The position numbers and the translations under genes were made by a program. Positions 7,658 through 15,104 of a stretch of 21,474 nt of DNA are shown piece by piece. This DNA comes from an uncultured Oxalobacteraceae bacterium (GTDB lineage: Bacteria > Pseudomonadota > Gammaproteobacteria > Burkholderiales > Burkholderiaceae). The notes under the pieces were generated by a model. The model saw only the letters and a program-made list of their open reading frames with translations. It made no database searches and had not been told where the DNA came from. The first letter of the stretch is position 1, and each line of letters starts with the position of its first letter. The stretch covers positions 1-21,474 of the forward strand of contig CAMLFK010000059.1 in NCBI GenBank assembly GCA_946479255.1. The letters run 5' to 3'.

Positions 7658-9028
7658 TTACTGGATGACGCGGTAGCACGGAATGTAGGTCTTGCCCGGC
7701 AGCTTCATCCTGCTTTGGGCAACGAAGGAAGCCAGCAGCGCGTCCATCGGTCCCATGATCTCGCTGTCGCCCTGGATTTCGAAGTGGCCATACTTCTCGA
7801 TCGCCCGGATGCCCTCATCCTTGACGTTACCCGCAACCACGCCGGAAAACGCCCGGCGCAGGTTCGCCGCCAGCAAATGGGTCGGCTGGTTCTTATGCAG
7901 CTTCAGGTTACGCATGTTTTCATGGGTCGGCTTGAACGGACGCTGGAATTCCTCGTCGATTCGCAGCAGCCAGTTGAAGTAATACGCATCGCTGCGCGAC
8001 TTGCGGAATTCACGGACCTGCTTGATCCCGTTCTGCATTTCCTTGGCCACCATTTCAGGGTCATCGATGATGATCTTATAACGCTTCTGCGCTTCCGCAC
8101 CCAGGGTCTGGCCGATGAACTCATTAATGTGCACGAAGTATTCGCGGGAAGCTTCGGGCCCGGTGAAGATCAGCGGATACGGCATCTCGGCGTTATCCGG
8201 ATGCAGGAGGATACCCAGGATATACAGGATCTCTTCCGCGGTGCCGGCGCCGCCCGGGAATACGATGATGCCATGGCCGGTGCGGACAAACGCTTCGAGC
8301 CGCTTTTCGATATCGGGCATGATCACCAGGTCATTGACGATCGGGTTGGGCGATTCGGCCGCGATGATGCCCGGCTCCGAGATGCCCAGATAGCGCCCGC
8401 CTTTCAAACGCTGCTTGGCGTGGCCGATGGTGGCGCCTTTCATCGGGCCTTTCATCGCACCCGGGCCGCAGCCGGTGCAGATGTCCATTTCGCGCAGGCC
8501 GATGGCGTAGCCGACTTCCTTCGAATAGTTATATTCGACGCGGTTGATCGAATGGCCGCCCCAGCACACCACCAGGTTGGGATTGCGCTGCGGTTTTAGT
8601 ACATTCGCGTTGCGCAGGATATGGAACACCGAATCGGTAATGCCTTCGGTGCGCGACATGTCGAATTTTGGATTGTCGGTCACCTCATTGCTGACGAAAA
8701 CAATATCGCGCAGTACCGCGAACAGATGTTCGTGAATACCCTTGATCATTTTGCCGTCGACGAAAGCGATCGCCGGCGCGCCTTTGATTTCCAGTTTGAT
8801 GCCGCGTTCGCGCTGCACGATGCTGATATCAAACGATTTATAACGTTCCAGCAGTTCCTTGCCATCGTCAATCGAGCTGCCGCAATTGAGCACCGCGAGC
8901 GCGCAGTTGCGAAAGATCTGGTACAGGCCGCCTTGACTGGTGTCGAGCAATTTGTTGACTTCTGCTTTTGACAGCACTTCCAATTGGCCTTCCGGCGAAA
9001 TCAGGGTATCGACGACGTCGTGTTCCAT
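7658..9028 (-). CDS. ppnN: Pyrimidine/purine nucleotide 5'-monophosphate nucleosidase (LOG family)
   Basis: This 456-residue protein matches the length and layout of E. coli PpnN (YgdH, about 454 aa). That enzyme splits nucleoside monophosphates into base and ribose 5-phosphate and is known to respond to (p)ppGpp. The central Lonely-Guy Rossmann domain carries the diagnostic FPGGAGTAEEILYILGILLHP, with PGGxGTxxE at 258-266, and CTGCGPGAMKGPMKGA near 184-199. It is flanked by the N-terminal (1-145) and C-terminal (330-456) PpnN-specific domains, which separate it from short plant-type LOG proteins. The start ATG lies 7 bp after AAGGA. The gene is divergent from the peptide transporter and appears monocistronic, with a hairpin after its stop. 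It is a typical chromosomal housekeeping gene in proteobacteria. Confidence 0.93.
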   Translation of the reverse strand: MEHDVVDTLISPEGQLEVLSKAEVNKLLDTSQGGLYQIFRNCALAVLNCGSSIDDGKELLERYKSFDISIVQRERGIKLEIKGAPAIAFVDGKMIKGIHEHLFAVLRDIVFVSNEVTDNPKFDMSRTEGITDSVFHILRNANVLKPQRNPNLVVCWGGHSINRVEYNYSKEVGYAIGLREMDICTGCGPGAMKGPMKGATIGHAKQRLKGGRYLGISEPGIIAAESPNPIVNDLVIMPDIEKRLEAFVRTGHGIIVFPGGAGTAEEILYILGILLHPDNAEMPYPLIFTGPEASREYFVHINEFIGQTLGAEAQKRYKIIIDDPEMVAKEMQNGIKQVREFRKSRSDAYYFNWLLRIDEEFQRPFKPTHENMRNLKLHKNQPTHLLAANLRRAFSGVVAGNVKDEGIRAIEKYGHFEIQGDSEIMGPMDALLASFVAQSRMKLPGKTYIPCYRVIQ

Positions 9029-9285
9029 GGTACGGATTCCTTATTCAGATTCGATAAAACATTCAGCCTGCGACTCCAATATACGACAACTCGCGCGTCT
9101 TGGGGCTGGAGAATGCAGTATGGAACGCATGCACGCAGGGTGTTGAGATATCTAGCACAAAAGGCGAAAAAACGCTGAGCTGCCGAGGATTTCCTTTAGA
9201 ATGCAGCCCTAGTGATTACCTCGACCACAAGTGGGGGTTCGCCAGCTATGATTTATCCAACCATAACCACATCAGGAGAAACCGC
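9029..9285. other. Divergent intergenic region between ppnN and the POT transporter gene
   Basis: These 257 bp hold no credible gene. They should contain both promoters. The clearest plus-strand candidate is CTGAGC (9175-9180), 16 bp, TAGAAT (9197-9202). AGGAGA at 9273-9278 is the ribosome site for the transporter. The region 9157-9180 is A-rich, which may act as an upstream element. No operator-like repeat was noticed. Confidence 0.45.
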
Positions 9286-10800
9286 ATGAGCGGTGCCGCT
9301 ACTACCCCTACCCCGGAAGTAAAGATCCCCGAGTTCAAACAGATCATGGGCCACCCCGGTCCCTTGTGGATGCTGTTTATGACCGAATTCTGGGAACGCT
9401 TCGCGTTCTACGGCATTCGATGGGCCTTAGTCCTTTACATCGTCACACAGTTCCATGGCGGCGATTCGTCCGGCCAGCAGCCCGCCAACCTCATATACGG
9501 TTCCTACCTCGCCCTGGTGTATGCCGGCGCGGTGTTCGGCGGCTATGTGGCAGACCGTATCATCGGCTACCAGCGTTCGATCCTGGTCGGCGCGGCGTTC
9601 ATGGCCGCCGGCCTGTTCGCCATCACCATCCCCAATGAAGACGTGTTCAAGCTCGGTCTTGCCACGATCATCGTCGGTAACGGCCTGTTCAAACCGAACA
9701 TTTCGACCATGGTCGGCAAACTGTATTCGGCCGCCGATCCACGCCGCGACAGTGGTTTCACCATTTTCTACATGGGTATCAATGCCGGCGCCTTCCTGGC
9801 ACCGATCCTCACCCAGGTGCTGGCCCAGAAGGTGTTCAACGTGGGCGACACGCCAGCTTATAAAGTCGTGTTCTTCGCCTCCGGCATCGGCATGCTGATC
9901 AGCCTCGTATGGTTCGCCATCGGCCGCGCCTCGCTCAAGGGCATCGGCGCACCAGCTGCCGACGCCACCAGCATCAAGCGCGTGGTGATGGTCGTCATCG
10001 GCGCCTTCCTGGTCATTCCCGTGATGTACCTGCTGCTCAAGGCTGGCGCCAATAAGCTGCAGATTGTGCTGACTATCCTGTTCATCATCCTCGCGGGGAT
10101 GCTGATGATGGAGGGTATCCGCGACGGCAAGGTCGCCCGCGACAAGACCATCGCCATGATGATCATCTTCGCTTTCAATATCCTGTTCTGGATGTTCTTC
10201 GAGCAGGCCGGCAGCTCGTTCACCTTCCTGGCCGATAACATCGTCGACCGCGTCGGCGCGCTCGGCATGGGTGAATTCCCGGTCGCCTGGTTCCAGTCGG
10301 TCAATTCGGTCGCCATCATCGTGTGCGCGCCTATCATCGCCTGGATCTGGGTGGTGCTGGGCCGCCGCAATGTGGACCCATCGATTCCGCGCAAATTCGG
10401 CCTCGGCATCCTGTTCAATGCGGCTGCTTTCGGCTTGCTGGTGTATGCGCTGTCCTTCCTGGTCGACCCGATCGGCAAGATCCCGTTCTGGACCTTGTTC
10501 GCGGTGTACTGGATCCAGTCGATCGGCGAGCTGTGCCTGTCGCCGATCGGCCTGTCGATGGTCACCAAGCTGGCGCCTACCCGTTTGGTTGGCCTGGGCA
10601 TGGGCGGCTGGTTCCTCTCGACCGGTATCGGCAATAACCTGTCGGGCATCTTCGCCAGCCATGTCAGCGGCGAGAGCGGCATGTCGGTCGCGTCGGCGCT
10701 AAACGGTTACAACTTCGGCTTCTGGTCGCTGACGATCGGCGGCGTGATCCTGTTCCTGCTGGCGCCTCAGATTCAGAAGCTGATGCATGGTGTAAAGTAA
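9286..10800 (+). CDS. POT (PTR2) family proton-coupled di/tripeptide transporter
   Basis: This 504-residue inner-membrane protein has about 12-14 hydrophobic helices and is predicted to import di- and tripeptides with protons. The family's helix-1 motif ExxERFxYY appears as EFWERFAFY (34-42), with Phe for the first Tyr, a mild change. The PTR2 segments GLFKPNISTMVG and FYMGINAGAFLAPI occur near 134-145 and 158-171. ATG 9286 is chosen because AGGAGA lies 7 bp before it and the preceding 62 codons of open frame are not protein-like. The gene stands alone, divergent from ppnN and convergent with the LysR gene; the hairpin between them may terminate both. Assignment to a particular DtpA-D subtype is not possible. 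Confidence 0.92.
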   Translation: MSGAATTPTPEVKIPEFKQIMGHPGPLWMLFMTEFWERFAFYGIRWALVLYIVTQFHGGDSSGQQPANLIYGSYLALVYAGAVFGGYVADRIIGYQRSILVGAAFMAAGLFAITIPNEDVFKLGLATIIVGNGLFKPNISTMVGKLYSAADPRRDSGFTIFYMGINAGAFLAPILTQVLAQKVFNVGDTPAYKVVFFASGIGMLISLVWFAIGRASLKGIGAPAADATSIKRVVMVVIGAFLVIPVMYLLLKAGANKLQIVLTILFIILAGMLMMEGIRDGKVARDKTIAMMIIFAFNILFWMFFEQAGSSFTFLADNIVDRVGALGMGEFPVAWFQSVNSVAIIVCAPIIAWIWVVLGRRNVDPSIPRKFGLGILFNAAAFGLLVYALSFLVDPIGKIPFWTLFAVYWIQSIGELCLSPIGLSMVTKLAPTRLVGLGMGGWFLSTGIGNNLSGIFASHVSGESGMSVASALNGYNFGFWSLTIGGVILFLLAPQIQKLMHGVK

Positions 10801-10810
10801 AGCCAAGCTG

Positions 10811-10840
10811 GCCGTCGTCCACACGAAGCTGGACGACGGC
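10811..10840. terminator. Hairpin between convergent genes, possible bidirectional terminator
   Basis: GCCGTCGTCCA (10811-10821) and TGGACGACGGC (10830-10840) form a perfect 11-bp stem with an 8-nt loop. It starts 10 bp after the transporter stop and touches the stop of the LysR gene on the other strand. TATTTC follows on the plus strand and GGCTTTACTTT on the minus strand, so U-tracts are weak in both directions. Confidence 0.55.
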
Positions 10841-11733
10841 TATTTCAAGTTCCGCTCCATCTCCTCCATCTCCGCCACCAGCCACTTCCTGAATCGCTGG
10901 ACCTTCGGCATATTCTCCTTGCTCCGATTGACCATGAAACGGTAGCCGCTGCCAAAAGGCGGGCTGCGGCAATCGATCTTGCGCAGCGAGCCTTTCAGGA
11001 TGTCCTGGGCCGCGATCCCATATGCCACCAGTGCGATCCCCTGCCCGGCCACGGCCGCCTGCGCCAGCACACCCCAGTGGCTGTACCCGCGCGAGAAGTT
11101 ATAGCCGCCCTTGAGCGCACGGTTCTCATTGAGCAGCTGAAGCCATGACTCCGGCGAGTTCTCATACAGCAGGGGGAACCTTGGCAAATCGGCCAGGGTC
11201 AGCTCACTCTGTCCAGGCGCCAGCAAGTCCGGACTGTAGACCGCGATCAGCCGTTCACGAAACAGCAGCGCCGGATCGCCCTCGGCCACCGGTCCGTAGC
11301 GCACCGCCACGTCGGTGCTGTCGTCCTCGAGATCCACCGGCGCGTCGTTCGAATCGATCCGGATATCGAGTTCGGGATACAGCTTGGTAAAGCGGTGCAT
11401 GCGCGGCACCAGCCATTTGATCGCGAACGAATGGGTGGTCGAGATGCGCAGGATCGCTTCCTCGTCGCCGCCCTGCAGCGCGCCGACCTTCGCGCGCAGT
11501 TCGGCCAGCATGCGCCCCACCGAAATCGCCAGGTCCTGCCCCTTGGCGGTCAGCGTGATGTGGCGCGGGTGGCGGATGAACAGCACAAAGCCGATAGTTT
11601 CTTCAAGGTGCTTGACTTGCTGGCTGATCGCCGCGGGGGTCTTGTGCAGCTCGGCGGCCGCAAGCTTAAAGCTGCCCCAGCGCGCGGCGCAGTCGAAATC
11701 GATCAATCCGGACAGGCTGCGAAGCGGCTTCAT
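10840..11733 (-). CDS. LysR family transcriptional regulator, GcvA-like
   Basis: This 297-residue regulator has an N-terminal winged helix-turn-helix (about 5-62). It shows the GcvA-type pattern FDCAARWGSFKLAAAELHKT, then AAISQQVKHLEE, LFIRHPRHITLTAKG. A periplasmic-binding-protein-like effector domain (about 92-290) follows and contains PRFPLLYE and SRGYSHWGVLAQAAVAGQGIALV, conserved in GcvA/AmpR relatives. The first ATG in frame is used; no strong ribosome site precedes it. It is divergent from the epimerase-like gene (104-bp gap), the usual arrangement for a LysR regulator and its target, so control of that gene is the leading inference. Control of the neighbouring peptide transporters is possible but not shown. 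True gcvA function is not claimed. Confidence 0.92.
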   Translation of the reverse strand: MKPLRSLSGLIDFDCAARWGSFKLAAAELHKTPAAISQQVKHLEETIGFVLFIRHPRHITLTAKGQDLAISVGRMLAELRAKVGALQGGDEEAILRISTTHSFAIKWLVPRMHRFTKLYPELDIRIDSNDAPVDLEDDSTDVAVRYGPVAEGDPALLFRERLIAVYSPDLLAPGQSELTLADLPRFPLLYENSPESWLQLLNENRALKGGYNFSRGYSHWGVLAQAAVAGQGIALVAYGIAAQDILKGSLRKIDCRSPPFGSGYRFMVNRSKENMPKVQRFRKWLVAEMEEMERNLK

Positions 11734-11811
11734 ACGTATCTCATGCGAAAGTTTTTCTTAGTCATGGCGTCAATTTTTCTCGTTTGATGATTCTCGACCA
11801 TAAGCAGAAAA

Positions 11812-11817
11812 TATAAT
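11812..11817 (+). promoter_or_regulatory. -10 element upstream of the epimerase-like gene
   Basis: A perfect TATAAT lies 20 bp before the start at 11838, in the LysR/epimerase intergenic region. The matching -35 position (GATTCT, 11789-11794) is poor, as expected for a promoter needing an activator such as a LysR protein. AAGGA just before the ATG is the ribosome site. Confidence 0.5.
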
Positions 11818-11837
11818 CCAATCATCAAGGAAAAGCC

Positions 11838-12764
11838 ATGCGCAAGAATATATTGGTTATTGGTGGGACCCGCTACGTCGGTAAGCTGCTGGTGCAGCGC
11901 CTTCTTGGAGCCGGCCATGCGGTCACGATCGCCACCCGCGGCAATGCCGCCGACCCGTTCGGCCAGCGCATCCGCCGCATCAAGGTGGACCGCCGCAACG
12001 AGCGCGCCATGCTGGCCGCTTTTGCCGACGGCGAGACCTGGGACATCATCTACGACCAGATGTGCTACAGCCCCCTGGACGCCGCCATCGCGGTGCGCGT
12101 CTTCAAGGGCAAGGTCAAGCGCTACGTGATGACCTCGACCATCGACGTCTATCGCGGCCTGCTGGGCCAGACCGCGCCGTTCGCCGAAGACGAACTGCCG
12201 GTGCTGGCGCAGCCTATCGATACCGCCTTCCCATGGCATGACGACAGGCGCGCCGCCGGCAGCTACGTCGCCGGCAAGCTGCAGGCCGAGGCCTATCTGT
12301 ACCGCGACGGCTCGCTGCCGCTGGTGACGGTGCGGCTGGGGCATGTGCTGGGCGGGCCGGAAGACTTCACCCAGCGTCTCGCGCATTACGTCGACATGGT
12401 GCGCCAGCACGAAGCGCTGCGCTACTCGAATGCGGCTGCGGCCAGCTCTTTCACGAGCGCCCAGCGCGCCTGCGACTTTCTCGTGTGGACGGGCGCGCAG
12501 CAGTTCACCGGGCCGGTCAACGCCGCCTGCGACGGCGCCCTGTCGGCTTTCGACATCGTGCAGCGCATCGGCATGCTGGTGGAGGAGCCGGTCAAGGCGA
12601 TGCCGGTCGCGCCGCCGGCCGAACCGGGCCAACTGAGCCCGTTCGACTATCCGGCGCCGTTCTGGATGGATACCAGCCGCGCGACCGGGCTGGGGTACCG
12701 CTTCGGGCACAGCGACGAGTGGCTCGACCAGATGATCCTGCGCCACGATCTGGCGTTTGTTTAA
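11838..12764 (+). CDS. NAD(P)-dependent epimerase/dehydratase-like protein (extended SDR)
   Basis: This 308-residue protein has an extended short-chain-dehydrogenase Rossmann fold. The nucleotide-binding motif is VIGGTRYVGK (7-16), a GxRxxG variant of GxxGxxG seen in CSP41/isoflavone-reductase-like atypical SDRs. The catalytic pair YxxxK is present as YVAGK (143-147), with TST (99-101) as the likely Ser/Thr site, so it may be catalytically active. The substrate is unknown; a nucleotide-sugar or other carbonyl compound is possible. It is divergent from the GcvA-like regulator and probably controlled by it. Its TAA shares two bases with the TAA of the convergent OPT transporter gene, leaving no room for a terminator between them. 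Confidence 0.85.
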   Translation: MRKNILVIGGTRYVGKLLVQRLLGAGHAVTIATRGNAADPFGQRIRRIKVDRRNERAMLAAFADGETWDIIYDQMCYSPLDAAIAVRVFKGKVKRYVMTSTIDVYRGLLGQTAPFAEDELPVLAQPIDTAFPWHDDRRAAGSYVAGKLQAEAYLYRDGSLPLVTVRLGHVLGGPEDFTQRLAHYVDMVRQHEALRYSNAAAASSFTSAQRACDFLVWTGAQQFTGPVNAACDGALSAFDIVQRIGMLVEEPVKAMPVAPPAEPGQLSPFDYPAPFWMDTSRATGLGYRFGHSDEWLDQMILRHDLAFV

Positions 12765-15025
12765 GGACGTCCTGCTTTCTCGCGGCCGACTCCATACAGC
12801 AGGATCATCAGCGCCGCGTATGGCAGCATCGACAGGTAGTTGGCGTTTGCTCCGTTAAAAAATGGATTGAAAGCCATCGACATCCTGGTCATGGTGGCGT
12901 CGAAGTCGGTCAGCACGCCGGCCGTGATCGCAATGACGATGCCGGCCAGCGCGCCGCCCGCGATGTAGCCGGAGGCCAGCAAGGTGCCGGAACTGCGGTC
13001 GCCGGCGGCCTGGCGCTCTTCTTCATTGAGCTTGGCATTCTGCGGCAGCGCGTTGTTGCGGCGGTCCACCAGCCAGCGGATGAAGCCGCCGATGGCGATC
13101 GGCGCGGTCGCCACCAGGGGCAGATAGACGCCGACCGAAAACGTCAGCGACTTCACTCCCGACATTTCCAGCACCAGCGCGATCATCACGCCGAACAGCA
13201 CCAGTGTCCACGGCAGCTGCTGGTCCAGAATGCCCTTGATAATGTAAGACATCAGCACGGCCTTGGGCGCATCGAACTTCTTGACCTCGGTCTCTTCGCC
13301 GGGCCGCTTCTTGTGCACGCCGTTGATGCCCGGGTCAACCAGATAAGCCGGGGTGCCGTCGTCGGCCACCAGGTATTTGCCGGCCGGCCCGCCGACGGTA
13401 TCGGTCTTCTGCCATACCTTATAGGTGCGGGTGTCGCTTCTGGCCTGGGGGCCTTGCAGCTGCGCGGTCGCCGTCAGGGTGGCGGGATTGACCTTGAGGC
13501 CGGGTGCCACTTGCGCCGCCGGCACATAGACGGTGCCGGCTTCGTTCAGCGTCAAGAGGATCGGGCCGAGGATCAACGCCGACGCCAGCGCGCCGCACAG
13601 AATCGCGTACTGCTGCAGGCGCGGCGTGGCGCCGACGATGAAGCCGGTCTTGAGGTCTTGCGAGGTGGTGCCGGCATTACTGGCGGCGATGCAGACGATG
13701 GCGCCGACCGACAGCGCGGTCACGTAGTACTGGCCTCCCGTCCAGCCCATGACCAAAAAGATCAGGCAGGTGAACAGCAAGGTGGCCACCGCCATGCCCG
13801 AAATCGGGTTGGACGAGGAACCCACTTCGCCGGTCAGGCGCGACGACACGGTCGAAAACAGGAAGCCGAACACCAGGATCAGCAGCGCGCCCAGCAGATT
13901 CATGTGCAGCGGCGTGGCCACGGTAATGACGGCGATGATCGCGAGGCAGCCGATCACCACCCACTTGAGCGGAATGTCCTGGTCGGTGCGCAGCAGGTCA
14001 GTACCCTGCGCTGCCTTGGCGCCGATGCCTTTGAGGCCACCCTTCATACCGCCCCAGATGGTCGGCAGCGAGCGCACCAGGCTGACCAGGCCGCCGGCGG
14101 CGACCGCGCCGGCGCCGATGTAGAGAATGTAGGCACCGCGGATATCGTCCGGCCCCATATCGCGGATCAAGGTGGTGCCGGGCGCCAGCGGAACCGTCAG
14201 GGCATCGCCGAAGAACTTGATCATCGGGATCAGCAACAGGTAGGACAGCACGCCACCGGCGGCCATGGTGGCCGCAAGGCGCGGGCCGATGATGTAACCG
14301 ACACCCAGCAGCTCGGGCGAGACTTCCGCGCCGATGGACCCGGCTTTGAGCGGCGCGCCGAACTCGAAATTGACCGTATCCTTCCAGCCCTTGAGCGAGA
14401 TGCTGCCTACCTTGTACAACAGGCCAAGGCCAAAGCCACCGAAAATGATCTTGGCGCGGCGGCTGGCGGCGCGCGCCGCGTCCGAGCCTTCTTCACGCAC
14501 CTCCCCGGCGGCCGCGCGCGAGGTCTCGGTGGCGGCGGTCTTGAGCACCTCCGCGCAAGCCGTGCCTTCCGGGAACTTGAGTTCGCGCCGCTGCTCGACG
14601 ATCAGGGTGCGGCGCATCGGGATCATCATCAGGATACCCAGGAGGCCTCCCAGCACGCCGACCAGCATGACGCGCGAGATTTCCAGGTCGAAGCCGAGGA
14701 TCATAATCGCCGGCATGGTCACGCCCAGGCCGAAGGCGATCGACTCGCCCGCCGATCCGGCGGTCTGGGTGATGCTGTTCTCCAGGATGGTTGATTCGCG
14801 CGCGCCGGCCTTCTTGGCCAGGCCGAACAGCGTAATGGCGATGACCGCCACGGGGATCGACGCGCTGACCGTCAGGCCGACCTTGAGCACCAGGTAGAGC
14901 GAGGAAGCACCGAATATCATCCCCAGCACCACCCCCATTACCAAGGCCCTGATGGTAAATTCGGGCAAGTGTGCCGTGGCCGGAATATAGGGTTTGAAGG
15001 CGGCCTGGTTGGGGTCGTATGGCAT
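12761..15025 (-). CDS. OPT family oligopeptide transporter
   Basis: This 754-residue protein has about 14-16 hydrophobic helices and fits the bacterial oligopeptide transporter (OPT) superfamily, which takes up peptides or metal-chelate compounds. Typical segments include FTIRALVMGVVLGMIFGASSLYLVLKVGLTVSASIP (about 23-58, abridged by position), FPEGTACAEVL (151-161) and SNPISGMAVATLL (405-417). A long soluble stretch at about 498-590 contains YLVDPGING (561-569), a feature of the bacterial branch. GAGGAAA before ATG 15025 supports the start. It is a single gene, convergent with the epimerase-like gene (4-nt overlap of stops) and divergent from the PBP1A gene. Peptide uptake is the family default; iron-siderophore or glutathione transport cannot be excluded. 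Confidence 0.93.
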   Translation of the reverse strand: MPYDPNQAAFKPYIPATAHLPEFTIRALVMGVVLGMIFGASSLYLVLKVGLTVSASIPVAVIAITLFGLAKKAGARESTILENSITQTAGSAGESIAFGLGVTMPAIMILGFDLEISRVMLVGVLGGLLGILMMIPMRRTLIVEQRRELKFPEGTACAEVLKTAATETSRAAAGEVREEGSDAARAASRRAKIIFGGFGLGLLYKVGSISLKGWKDTVNFEFGAPLKAGSIGAEVSPELLGVGYIIGPRLAATMAAGGVLSYLLLIPMIKFFGDALTVPLAPGTTLIRDMGPDDIRGAYILYIGAGAVAAGGLVSLVRSLPTIWGGMKGGLKGIGAKAAQGTDLLRTDQDIPLKWVVIGCLAIIAVITVATPLHMNLLGALLILVFGFLFSTVSSRLTGEVGSSSNPISGMAVATLLFTCLIFLVMGWTGGQYYVTALSVGAIVCIAASNAGTTSQDLKTGFIVGATPRLQQYAILCGALASALILGPILLTLNEAGTVYVPAAQVAPGLKVNPATLTATAQLQGPQARSDTRTYKVWQKTDTVGGPAGKYLVADDGTPAYLVDPGINGVHKKRPGEETEVKKFDAPKAVLMSYIIKGILDQQLPWTLVLFGVMIALVLEMSGVKSLTFSVGVYLPLVATAPIAIGGFIRWLVDRRNNALPQNAKLNEEERQAAGDRSSGTLLASGYIAGGALAGIVIAITAGVLTDFDATMTRMSMAFNPFFNGANANYLSMLPYAALMILLYGVGREKAGRP

Positions 15026-15076
15026 CGTGGTTTCCTCGTGGGTTCAGTAGCGTGTCCAGGCGCCTTGCCTGTTGGG

Positions 15077-15104
15077 CTGACGCTTGAAATCGATGGATTA
15101 TAAT
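15077..15104 (+). promoter_or_regulatory. mrcA: Candidate promoter of the PBP1A operon
   Basis: CTGACG (15077-15082), 16 bp, and a perfect TATAAT (15099-15104) form a plausible sigma-70 promoter. The -10 sits in the palindrome GATTATAATC (15096-15105), so the reverse strand also reads TATAAT towards the OPT gene. If it is used, transcription would begin near 15111, downstream of the ATG at 15093. Confidence 0.45.

Noticed and set aside
9100..9285. N-terminal extension of the POT transporter
   Set aside because: The 62 extra codons do not resemble POT N termini and precede a good ribosome site and ATG at 9286.
12485..14794. A 769-codon plus-strand open frame across the OPT gene
   Set aside because: It is antisense to the OPT transporter, with a low-complexity Gln/His/Arg/Asp-rich translation. 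The OPT frame is clearly the coding one.
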